From Spirodela intermedia (Eukaryota > Streptophyta > Magnoliopsida > Alismatales > Araceae): DNA of 64,000 nt. The notes under the pieces are model-generated. The model was not told the DNA's origin, ran no database searches, and saw only the letters and a program-made list of their open reading frames with translations. The stretch covers positions 2,857,001 to 2,921,000 of the forward strand of contig LR746277.1 in NCBI GenBank assembly GCA_902729315.2. Direction: 5' to 3'. The position numbers were made by a program, and so were the translations under genes. Positions 37,143 to 49,800 of the stretch are shown in pieces (the stretch's first letter is position 1; every line of letters begins with the position of its first letter).

Positions 37143-39290
37143 GCCAGGGGAACTCGCTGCAATGCCCAATGCCCATACCGGCCTACGTACCTGTCTGAAT
37201 CCGGAAAACCCTGGCTGTGTGAAACCTGAGAGCCAATAATCACACTCAACTTTATCAAAAAAGGTATGAAACTGTCCGTTCGATCTTCTTCAGGATGCCT
37301 TCTTATCTCTTTTAACTATCATTTATCCTTCCATTCTCACAATAATACCTATCCATCGAAAACGCGCCAATCGCGATCAGAAACGACTTGGCGGTGGCTG
37401 TTGGGATGTCAACCCTCGACACGAGAGACGAAAGAGAGAGAGAGAATCGCCCACGATTCACTATCCTCTTCTTCTCACTCTTTTGACTTATTGTTTTACA
37501 GGTAATAATTCTCAGCAAACTTATTAAGACCGAAGTTAGAGGGTAAGCTTCGATATCAGGAATATATGAAGATAATAAAATGCCGAATTTATTCATAAAC
37601 GTAGTCATGCGTTGGACACTATACCAAACATGAGGCGTCTGCTGCAAGCATTTGAATTGTCCCCCTGCGTAAGGAATAGCAGACCTAGCTATCTTCACTG
37701 AGATTATGAGTCAACGGCATCACTCTCATGACTCCTATGAGAATGTCGCATTTCAAGACCATCTACATCTGCTTAATTTCCAATAAAGTTATTTGGTCAT
37801 TCAAGTCAAAATCAATTGATGATAGGCGCAGGAAGCTCACCTTTATAACTTTGTGAAGGAAAGAACATAACTTTTTGATATAGGGCTCAAGAGAAACCAT
37901 ATGTTTCGATTCCACGCTCAATTAATCAAGTCCTTCAACCTAAAATTAATTGGAAGTGCAAGGAGTCATTTCACATTTATAATGACAGATTTAACACTAG
38001 GTAGAACTATTTTCAAGTGGTTGTACTTATATATGTGGGGCGCTGGACGAATTAGACAATGTTACAAGAAACAAGCAGCTGCCGAGCAACTCAGGTAGGG
38101 GCAAGGGTGAGATTTGCCTTCAGCACTAGTGCGACACTCAAAAGTAATGGAGATGGTCAATATCAATTAATGGGCCCAAATAAGATAAGTGGGCTTCTCC
38201 TAATGTGGCTTCGTTAATGGGCTGTAGATATTATTTGGGAAGTGAAAGATCACCTTCGTTCACTGTTAAGAAGATGAGAAAACTAGGAGGTTTATAATGC
38301 CTTTCTATGCTCTCTTGTGAAGAAAATGAGAGAGTAACTAGTCTTTTAATATTTTTTCATTTAATTAAGAGAATGGAGGGTTAAAAGATTTGATTTATAA
38401 AGCCAAAGGGCTTTGTAACCTTTTTAAGTGTGTTACATCTTAAATGCCGAGCTTATAAAGACTTTGCATGTTTGTCTGAATTTTAATGAAGTTTGATAAT
38501 TTCAATATTTCCTTACTCATTTTCAAAAGTTTTTCTTGAGTCTATATTCTGCTACTTTTTAGGTGACAGCCACTTATGCAACCTCACAGGTAAGGAAGTC
38601 CATTTCTATGTAATAAAGGCCTGAAACCAACTAGAGTGATGCTTTTCTATTACCATACACCAGCTACACATGTTCGGTGTGACTTTTCATAGGGGTGTTC
38701 TTATATAAAGAGTTGGGTGAAAGTAAAGATGACTCTAAAGAAATGAAATCAAAAAAACATATTATTTTTCCTTGTTAATAATGGAACAATAGAAACTATA
38801 TTCATATTGACTATTAAAGAAAACATCAAATAGTATGATCTTCTATTAATAAGAGAAAAACTAGAGCTAGCTATAAAATAAGCACAAAAAATAAATCATA
38901 TGCATAAACTTAGTTATTTACAAAGAAACATAATTCTCAGCTTCTAAACTCACAGTGAATAACACTTGGATTTGTATGCATGTGAGGGTGATAACTTATA
39001 ACTAGCCATGATTCATTGGATTTGTTGTGATGCCAACTTCAGCCACTACAAGGTGTTACTACAACACCATGCTATAGGATTCTTCAAGTTCACAAGTTAG
39101 TCTATTAAACTATTTTTCTTTCCCTTTGGACAATAATTTAACATCATATTCAAGTCATCTCTATCATCATATATAATTAACATTCCAAAATCAACACAAA
39201 GCTATATTGAAGGATTCTATGGTCTATGAAAATCTTCTCCCCCTCTCTCTCTCTCTCTCATTCACTCACTCATTGTGCAAGATTAAAAAG

Positions 39291-40429
39291 GAAACTAAAA
39301 TCTCATGGAGTGCTGGCCAGGGATAAGTTCATTGACCCAAGAGTCTATTGGCCAACTAAGATGGCAAACCTAGGTTAAGCTTACAATACAGAGAAGGATA
39401 TGCAACAAATCATTAGCACATAGAAAAAGATTAAACATATGATGCAAAAACAATAAGCATTGCAAATTTATGTGAATAGAGGTGAAAGAATTTATGCTAT
39501 TTCTCTAGCACACCCTTAACCTTTTTTTCATAAGCCTTGTAACCTTATAAACTTCCACAAGGGAACTTACATGAACAGCATAAGAAGCTATTTTCTTCCA
39601 CATATAACCTTATATTATAAACACGACTACATTCCTATGCTAATAACACCATGGCCATATTCTTTTACCCTATAGCCTTGCTTCAGTATTGTCATTAGTA
39701 TGCATTTCCAACACTATAGTCTTACCCTTTTGCTTCTTGGCCTTCATTGAGTGTCTTGGTCAACATGTTAGCAACAATACAACCTTATTATACTATAAGC
39801 TTATGTGATCAACCATCTAATCTTAGGTTTTCATTATAAAATCTTACCAAATGCAACTCTTGGCTGATTTGAATTTACTTAGCTTATCCTAATGGCCTCA
39901 TAAGCTTATCTAAGTTTTCTTACAAGCTTATATTAGTAGTTTTAAATTAAAAAATTAGCTTTTCTCAAAAAATATACTTGATGATTACAATCTCTATTTT
40001 GAGCTTCCTAAGCACAAATTAAGTTATCTTTACTATATCATAAATTTGACACAATTTGATCATCATACGGAATCTAGGGGGTGTTTATTGCAGAGCTAGA
40101 CAATGTTCCTCTTTTCCTCACCAACATTTGATGTATCCAAAACTTGATAGATGACATATGTGGCCTTTTTTTCACATTCAATCCCATGAGAGGTGATCCA
40201 ATGGAAAAAAGTTATTTTTACTTTTCTAGAAAAAAGTGACTGCTTTTGTCATTTTTCACAAAATGACCAAATTTTGTATAATTTCGGAGTAATTTAAATC
40301 ATTTTCATCCTAGTTTCACTTGTAATTTTGTCAAGGAGCCCTAGATTGAAGTTAACCCTACACTTTCATATTTGTATTTAATGCAAAACGGACTTAGTCT
40401 TTATATGTGGTTTCCTATAGCTATTGGGC
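39291..40429. other. AT-rich intergenic region, no recognised gene
   Basis: Many stops on both strands and no domain seen. Part of 40070-40429 may belong to the LTR of the following copia remnant, but its left end could not be set. Confidence 0.45.
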
Positions 40430-40608
40430 CAAAATGGTAGCAGCCCACTTGGGCCTTTCTCTTATAAATATATTTTCTCTCTCCTCTTTTTATAACTGTT
40501 CATGAAATAAGATTTTCTTTGCAAATTCTCTTTTCTCCTCTCCTCTCTAACCATTAAAAATCTAATCCATTATTTCCACAAGTTCTTCTCCATATTTTCC
40601 TACAAAGT
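40430..40608 (+). repeat. Probable 3' part of the 5' LTR of a decayed copia element
   Basis: It has a TATA-like ttataaatata at about 40463, a CT-rich leader with tctctctcctc, and an end ...cctaca at about 40608. This is followed by tggtatcaaa, which matches the copia primer-binding site TGGTATCAGA except for one base. Confidence 0.55.
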
Positions 40609-43600
40609 GGTATCAAATTGCAAAGTTGGTCATATCGAGTGTTTTCTATGGTAGAGACTGCAATAACATCAAGGAAGATTCAAGAATAGGGTTAGTGAAT
40701 TTCTCTTCATTCATTAAAATTTCTTGTTGTAGTCAAGATCGTGAAGGTGTTGTGTGAAGTCTTTTGGAAGTTGTAATACTATTGACTATGAATATGGCAA
40801 AAGGTAACCTCTTTAACCTTTCACAATGTCTTATATTGTTTTTCAACAGAGATAAATATGATTTTCTAGGATATTAAGATGAGAATTTTTTTTCTCTCAC
40901 AAGATTATGAGATTTACTTTAGAATGGTAATAAGTAATGAGAGAGTTCTAAATAAGATGAAAAATAAATTCTAATAAAAGATGCTATGACTTTTTAGTGA
41001 TACATCAATCAATTTAAGAATTTAGTTTTTTCCAAATTACTAATGCCACAAGTTCTTCAAAAGTATGAAAAAGTCTTAAAGATGAGTTTAATAGACGTAA
41101 TAGAGTTATAGTGTTAACACTTGAAACTTTTTGTAGAGAATTTGAAACTTTTTTTATGAAATCAAATGAGAATATTTTAAGAAGATATTTTAGAAAAAAA
41201 TGGTTGAAAAAGTTTTGAGAAGTCTTTGATATGCATGTGATCATGTTATTTCTATTATTGAAGAGTTTTAAGGATCTGTCTGTTAACACAAAAAATGAAC
41301 TAATTGGATCTTTATTGGCTAATGAAAAAGAATGAATATATCCATAGAAAAATGCTTTTAGCAAGTATTTTAAATTAAAAATGATAAAATAGTAAAATCA
41401 CTTCTAATCAATGGCATGATAATAGAAATAGAGGTTGATGAAATTATAAATTTAAAAAGGGCTGGATGGAACACCAAGAGGGGGGGTGGTGGAATGAGTT
41501 TCTACAGATTTTGGTCAATTCTTATTTTCTACCTATTGGTTGATGTGTTGATATGGGTTCTCTCAAGGTTTTCTTTCTCCCTCTCTCTCCATAAAAGTTC
41601 GTTCAAGGTTCTCTTCAAATGTACTTTGCCAGCATGTCATCATTTAAATTCTAGATTCCAATGTAGTTTGCCAACATGTCACCATTCAAATTTTAAGCTC
41701 AACACACATGTGACTTTGATATTCTATAGTTTTTCATATATTTCATTTTGTGAGTTGACAGTAAACTATCTATACTTATATATGGAATCTAAGATGCTAC
41801 ATTTCAAGGTTAGTTTTAACATATAGAAAAGTTTAAGATTCTCAAGGATTACCTCCTTAGTTTTATTTAGTAGCCATAGGATCATGAGATCATTAAACAT
41901 CATACAAGTTGAATAATCGTAAAATATTGAACATTTAATGCAAGCTTTCACCATATATAAGTTTCAATAAATATTCAATAAAATTTAATAAATAAATTTT
42001 CACATTGTAATATTGGAACCAAGGGCATGAACAAAAATTATCATGATTGAGGCTGTGGAAGAGGTTATGGTAAATCTAATTATGAACATCAAATGCATGA
42101 TGTGGTAAAATAACTAAAATAAAAAATACAATTTTAGAAAGATGCAATATAATTTTTCTAAAAAATACAAAAATATTGAAGCATGTTGATAGGATGAAAA
42201 AAAAATCGAAAATAGAGTTATAAGCCGATATGTAATTTTTGTAAAAATTATGGATATATTGAAGTAAATTATTGAGATAACAAAAGGAACACACAAACAT
42301 TTATGGAGAAAATGAGCTAATTAATTTGTTTCTTATTTATGCATCTTCAATTACAAGTAAACTATATGACAAGTGAAATAAATCTATTAGAGAATATTGA
42401 TGCTATAATTTGGCATTTGAAATAATGCCTAAATTGAAAACATTAGTACCAAGTATTCACAAAAAAAATAGGCGCAAATATGATGATACATGATCTATAT
42501 TTTCTTACAAAGTTACCACATAATTAACTTAGTACACATATACGTTATTAAGCATATGAAAGTGATATGCCTCCTATGTTGACTCCTAAGGTTAAAAAGA
42601 TGATATTTTCTCTTTGATATTTCAAGACTTATTAATTTTTAAATGATATTAAAGGAAATGATAATTCTTGGCTTTGGAAATTGTGTATTACACTTTAATG
42701 TGCTGAAACATTGGAACAATAGTAAAGGTGGTTCAATGTATGTTTAGTGAAAAATACCTTCCTGATGAATTTAGGGTTAAAGCCATGGGAACAACTATTT
42801 ATCTAATTTATCCAATTAATATACTCATGAACATGACTCCTTGATTGTGATATCATTAGAAGTCAAATGTGGGTCATTTGAAAATTTCTAATTGTGTTTG
42901 ATATTGTATTAATTGATATAAATAACAAAGACAAGATAGACTTGAAAAGTGATTAATGTATTTCTCCTGGCTAGAGTGATGAGTAAGATTTATTATTTAT
43001 CCAACTATAAAACTATTAAACTATTAAACTATTGAGTTATGTTTTCATTGTGATATTATATTTAATTAAAATAATTTCTAAAATTAGAATAAAATTTTAG
43101 TTTAGCAAATATACTCTTATGAAAATTGACAAGTATTTATATAACCTAGACAAGATTCAACACTTGAAGCTCCTACATCATCTAAATGATTTTTGAGGGA
43201 TTCCCAAAGTGATTCTAGTAGTTTAAATGACCACAATAATTTTAATCCAAATTTATTAAGTCCTCTAAAACATGTGAGTTCTTTTAAGAAAAATTGACAG
43301 ACATTTATGTTATCTAGACAAAATTCAACACTTGAATCCTACATCATCTAGCTCATTTTAGAAACATTGACTATTGTTTTACTTCTGAATAGGGATTCTA
43401 TTGTTCAGACCCTATAAATCATTTTAAACCTCAGATTCATACTAGAACCACAATGATTTATCATTTCTCTAAGTAATTCTAGTGGTTTTAATGGACACAA
43501 TGATTCTAATCCAAGTTTATTGAGTCCTCTAAGAAATGTGAGTTCTTTAACTAAAAATGAAGAACTAAATGACCATAGATGGATATTGCCACACTAAATA
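40609..43600 (+). mobile_element. Heavily decayed Ty1/copia internal region
   Basis: Broken plus-strand frames follow copia order. Gag start FFNRDKYDF near 40850. Gag middle KSFKDLSVNTKNELIGSLLA near 41265-41325. A worn CCHC zinc knuckle (CNFCKNYGYIEVNY) near 42227-42270. The GAG-pre-integrase start NDNSWLWKL near 42660. An integrase piece YLPDEFRVKAMGTTIYLIYP near 42760-42820. No reverse transcriptase was recognised and stops are frequent. It is a much older insertion than the copia element inside the farnesyltransferase gene. Confidence 0.65.
43110..43560 (+). repeat. Direct repeat inside the copia remnant
   Basis: Two stretches repeat with few differences. In the first, ttgacaagtatttatataac...ttcaacacttgaa (43128-43170) recurs at about 43297-43335. 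In the second, gattctagtagtttaaatgac...gtgagttctttt (43212-43277) recurs at about 43465-43536. The pattern suggests a local duplication of about 170-250 bp in the spacer region of the element. Confidence 0.65.
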
Positions 43601-43864
43601 TGGCAAAGTTTCTTATCATGGTGGATACATGAAATCATAGGCACATATTGAATTAAAACTCAAGACCTATCTCTAGTTTGACTTCAAAAATCCAAAACCT
43701 ACCATATGATGTTCAAAGATAGAAAAAGGCCAATCATTAAACCCAATCATTAGAAAGTTATATTTCACAAGATCTTTCTGAGTGAATCATGGAGAAACTT
43801 CTGCATAACCATTTATATATATGTACCCTACAACAGGAAGACTCTCTTTCAGGAATAATTATCC

Positions 43865-46800
43865 TCATGATTTGGAGAAGAACTCGTGGACTTTGTAGTA
43901 CTTGTCCAAAACGACATTGTGGAGGGGGTGAACAGGCTCCAGCAGATTAGCGTATGGACCCAGCACGGTCTTTGGCAAAGCAGGGCCGTTCACATTCTTG
44001 GACCAGCTGTATTGACATAATGATAGGCCGCTCAGACAGTAGCATGAGTGGTAGTGGTCTCTCGGCTTGCCTGGCTTGTCTCTGAAACCCCCCTCGAGAA
44101 CCTGTGTCAATCCAAATCTTAATTATTTAGAGCAGACAAGGGATGTTATCAACTAATCAACGGAAACCATATAACAGTAAAAGCATCATTTTGGCCTCAC
44201 AGACATATATATTAAACATGAAATGAAAGGGCCTTCATCGCTATTTGTTGTGATGTGACCAGCTGGTGATGTTCATTGGGGCGATAACAGGTGGTGGGTT
44301 TCTTTCAAGAAAGGGAAGTGATCTGTAAGATCAAAATGCAGCTTCATACCAAATACATGCAGCCCATTAAACATCAAAGTTGAACGACTATGTGATGCTG
44401 TAACTCATGAGGTTCTTTAAAAATATGCCCATCCGGGCAGATCCAAAGTTTGTTTTGTATTTTCTGAAGAAGATAAGCCCCCGCCTAACAAGTTTCCAGA
44501 TTGGTGAAAGAATAAAGTTCTTGCATTCTTTTGTCATAACGTGATCCGAATAGATAGAACCCGAAGTTCTACAGACGACAGCATCAGCACCAGATTGCAC
44601 GCATGATGAGAAGGATTTCGAGGGGCCATAAAAGGGAATTGATGCAGATGAGAGATTAAGCCATAGTTCTGAATGCCTTCTTTTTATTTCAGCTTTCCAA
44701 GAAATTGTGCTTGATGAAAGACCAAAGATATGATCTCAGAATATCGTACCAAATAGCATTCAGATAGATAATACTCTGAAGTTAACGAATTAAAAAAACT
44801 GAAGATTCCAGTGATCACAATATGACAACAAGTATAACCGTAAACCCTGCTCTTATAGACGACAGGAAAACATATCAGCACAGGTGATGAGACCATGTCA
44901 ATGTAAGTATATTTATACAGGGAGCAGGTAAGACGGAAAAGTTTTCAATGTATGTTTCTGAGGAACAGCGGTATCTCCCGATCAAAAGAGTACCTGACAG
45001 CACAGGAGGACGTACTGCTGTAAAGCAGCACTATGGAATAGAGAACCACATCCACTTTCTCTCTCAAGGAAATAAGAACCAATATTTGAAAATTCACCTG
45101 TGTTCATAAGACATCAGTCAGATGAAAATGCGCACCATAAAATAACACCCCTTGCCCTTTTTAATCGAATCCATAAGTAGCTCACTGAGGTCTTTAATGT
45201 ACTTTTGTAAAGGGTATTATTGCTTCAAATTGAGTTATATTCTGAACCTACCCTCAATATTTTTGCTACTGGTTTCATGATCTCCACCTCGATGTTCATC
45301 CAGATCAGAATCCCCTTCTGACGGGTAGGAAGATGAAGTACTGCATATGCCTTTCGCGACTTGCTTTCCTTCAAGAAAGGATGACTTCAACTGTTCATCC
45401 ACAAATGACAATAACCTTTGTGCAACTGCAAGAGCACCTCCCTGGTAAAATTCTATGTTAAATCCATGATCGCATGAGTGAACCAATAAATAAAGTACGA
45501 TTCAAAAGACTAGCACCTGCCAGAAAGAATAGCAGCCATCAACAAGTTTATTTGTCCGGCCTTGGAATCCACATTCCACTCCCTGACGGAAAACCACCCA
45601 GTCCTACACAGATACACAAGTAGCTTAGGACGAATCATGTGAGACTATATGCATAGAAGCTTTAATTATTGATACTGAAAAATATCACTATCACTCTCAT
45701 TCCACTCAATTTTAAGACTCGATCGATTCTCTTACCCCTCTTCCAACAGAATGCACTGTTAATATCCCTACATACAGTATTTATAGTGATAGTAGGAACT
45801 TGGCATGACATCAGTGGGTTCTGCAATCCCAGAGCAACTCAAAAATGTCTGTGACAATGACGTCTGTATAAACAGTAAAACTCAACCGTGTACCCCTCTT
45901 CCATCAGCTTCATATGAAAGATCTGACATTGTCTCTTCCCTTCTTTTTTTCTCTCTTGGACTTCATGCAATGGATTGTTAACAATGGTTATGTTGTAGCA
46001 GCGATGCTGCACCAGTTATTGCTTAGCTGAAATAGCAATTGTGTGGTCGTTTCCTATATGGAAAGAAGGGTCAAATACGCGTCTGTCAACAGGTGCATCC
46101 TCCACCGCTCAACACAAATAAAGGAAAGAGAGAAGAAAGAAGCTACGAAGAAGCTTCACGACGTTTGAAAAGAGCTAAAAAATCCTAGAAATGCATCCAA
46201 CTCAATTATGTTCCACTATCCAATGCGTAAGCCTAATTGGGTCCAATTTATAATATCAGCGGGAATAAAATTTGAAGTTTAATATCTAATTCTACTGAAA
46301 GGCAGCTCTAAATCTTTACTCCACTCTAAACCCTAATGCAACCAGGGTCCTAAACCCAACATTTTAGAAAAGGGAAAGCAGCAATATTGTGTTCTTCACC
46401 TGAAATCAGGCCCCTTATTGAATAGGAATTCGGCGCCCATCTTTTGACTGTCATCAACTTATCTCCTTTTATACCCGGAAAGCATAAGTATAAAATTACT
46501 AACTGTTCTTCAAGCCAAAAACTCTGCTCACATAAATCAACAGACACCCATTATGCCAGCTGTGAACAAGGTTTCAAGCTAGTGGTCAGATTGATGCCCA
46601 TCATAGTCACACACCTAGAATATGAGTATCACATAAACAGTTTGTACAAAAAATCAGATAGACAGAGTCACTGAGATGATTATCGTAGCTTGTTAAAAGA
46701 ATCTATGTGGAAAAATTTTCAGTTTTCCTAGAATGGGAAAAAGTGATGATCCTCCAGAGAAGTTAATGGCTTCCGCATCGGTTCCATACGAGATCAATGT

Positions 46801-49800
46801 TGGGCTTAATTCACTGTTCAAAGACCGATGACTCCAGGCTTGATGTACATACCTCACAAACCTGTTCTTTCTGAAACATCATATCTCTATTGCTTGCAGA
46901 GTTCAAGCTTATGTGCATCGATAAGTACATCTATTGGTAAAATGCTCTTTCACTTGAGATGTTCGGGAGTTCATTAATGAAAGAGAGCCACAACAAGACG
47001 CAAATCATTTCATCAGCCTCATCCTGAGAACTGAGAAAGAGACCAAAATTTCCCGTGGAGGAAGATTTACTCATTTCTTTCATATTTTATGGTGAAAATA
47101 GATAAAAGACAAGAAAAAAAAAAATCATCATTGGAAAATTAAAGCAGTTAAACCTGACGAAACTACAAGCGAGTATGCCAACCCTATTTGGAAAGTAGAA
47201 CGACAAAATGTTTCAAAGCAACAGAGGTCGTTACAGAAGGGAAATGATTCACCGATATTGAGAACTAGTACTGCATTTGGTCTTCATCATATGATATTAA
47301 CTAGTGCTTAGAAAGGTAAGTTAAAAAAGGAAAGCTAACAAAAATCCTAATGACAACTGACCCTTTTATTAAGACGGGCATAACTTAAAATACTTCAAAA
47401 GCTGAAAATAAGAAATAAGTGTTTGAAGAGGAAAATTTTGAAGGAAACAATAATTTTGAGAGTTGCTGCTCAAGGTTAAGATTGTTGCTTTTTCTGAGAG
47501 AGTGCAAGATACCTTCTAGAAAAATAGGGATGTCCAAATAAACAATATTGACAAAAATAGAAACAGAAACCAATGAGACATGGTACCGAGGAAAACATAC
47601 TTTTCCACATGTTTACCACTGTCCTATTTCAGATGCTGAGAGAATTGTGTCAAGGCAAAGAAGAAATGAAAAGGATGAGGAAGGAACATCTCATGACAAG
47701 GGCCTAGGAGTGAAAGGTGACGAGTTATAATCATCAACTTGCAGCTCATAATTTATAATGTCAACTGGTCATGGTAGACTGAAGGCAAACCCATCAATTT
47801 GCCAAAGGAAGAATCAACAGCGGCAAAATCATAGACATCAATCAGTCAACGAAAATAAAGCATGAAGCTGCAGAGAAGGAGCGGTAATGATGGGATTGAG
47901 AGAGATCCAGTTGGTTGCCTCGGCCCCCTACTCTTCAATTTCACCTCTCACCCTACCTTTAACAAGGATCAGAGGGAAATTAAAAAATTGAGCATATTGC
48001 TCTCAAGTAGTGTTTACATAGTCTACACAGCTCCTAAGCTAAGTTACCAACTTCTATGTAAGCAGATTCAAGGTTTTCTATGCATTATCCAAGTCCCTCT
48101 AGTTAGAGATGAAGACGAACATTATTTGGTCATCCTGCCCAGTCACAGATAACATAGATATTCAATGTCCATCAACATTGAAGGTTTTCATGTCTTTTTG
48201 CCATCAACATTCAAATTTTAAACGTCCTTTCTGTTCCATTTCGAATGCTCTCACAAAAATGAAGGTTTCTCAAATGCTCACCCAACATTCTTCTTTCCAC
48301 ATTCCCACACCATCTCAAAAAAAACATCCAGAGCACTCTCATTTGTCAGTGTGATATTTCATGGAAGTTCAACACCAAATATGTGATGAAGATGGCGGTC
48401 TTTTTTTCACATGCAGGAACTTTTCAATAGCCCACATATTCCTGAACGAAGTAACAAACCTTTTGAATGTAAATGAAAAGGAAAAATATTAAACATTAAA
48501 CTCCCTTTACATCATAACTTGATTTAGTATGCCTTAATATGCAGCTACTAAGCAGAATTACGAATAGAATGTCATTCTAGGGGGCAGAGTGAGATTTTAC
48601 GGACGACATGCTTTCAGGTACTCATTGTCATAACCACCAGTTAGCAACAGCATATGGCACTAGCACAACTTCATTGTCATCTAAGTTGAAGAATGTCCAG
48701 CATATACCAGGGCAAATAACTGAAGAAAAGAAACTTCTATCCAATATTTCTTCCAACATTCAAGTAGATTAAAAATCTGCTCACAATAAGGGTAGGTAGA
48801 TCCAACTTATCCTCCTCGCCAATAAGAACCATAGAAGCCAATCCACAAAACGTGTACCTACAGATAAGGAGAATGACACAACAAGACAGGACCAGATAGA
48901 GAGGAAAATATGAAAAAAAATCGAGAATCTAACCTTTTACAGCACAATGCTTTGCAAAGAAAGGGATTTAAAAGAGAGCACAATCATACTAATAAAAGTA
49001 AGTCAAGCTGAAGGACCTATTGCAGAACAAAAACATACCCACCATGAGCTTCAGAACCAGGCTCCCCAGCAATACCACCTTCATACGTCTGACAGCTAAA
49101 AAATCGACACAGAAAGTGTTAACACAATTTAACACTAAATAAAGAAAATAACAGCAAAGATTGAGAAACTGTAACCATCTCTTTAGATTTAGAGCCATTA
49201 CTAAGAAGACACAATTCTGAAATTCTCCAGGCCTTATAAAAGAGTCTGCTCTGTATATCAAGGTCGAAGAAAGAAAATACTATATGTAAGAAAGAAATCA
49301 CAGCAAGACTATCACCCAACAAGGGTAAATACTGACACAGAAATATGCATGTTACCCATAAAATTTATTGGGATTGTACTTCAGTTGACCAACGTTTGTT
49401 GATGATAGAGAAATTCGAGGCGGAATACAGCAGCTCCATGGATGTGTGTAGTTTGGAGCGTGTATGCTCCATGATTGTGTATGTTATATGTAGGAGTTCC
49501 AAATTTCACCATCACAGCGTTACCATGAAGAAAAAACCAGAGCCTCCCATGGGAACTTGGATATCGTAGCCACTTGCATTGTCATAAATTTTTTTTATCA
49601 ACCCATAAAAATAGCAAAAAAGTATAGGAGTCAGGGAGTCTAATTGAACGCCAAGCATTGATTATGCATTTTGATTGCCTTATTTCTAGCTAAGTGAAAA
49701 ATGACGCAAACAGAAAATACATATCGCAAAATCTGCATGTTTCATCTGCGAAATCATTATTAATGAAAACAATGCAACGAACCTTAAAATGTAATTCCCA

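Larger units (their letters stand above)
35999..39290 (+). repeat. Segmental duplication, unit 2
   Basis: Starts with gagctgacgccaagaacgc after a CT-rich tract, parallel to unit 1. It ends near 39290 after a second CT tract and attgtgcaag, the same junction that precedes unit 2, so the repeat is a true head-to-tail tandem. It differs from unit 1 by the missing AT block and by a 284-bp solo LTR. Confidence 0.85.
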
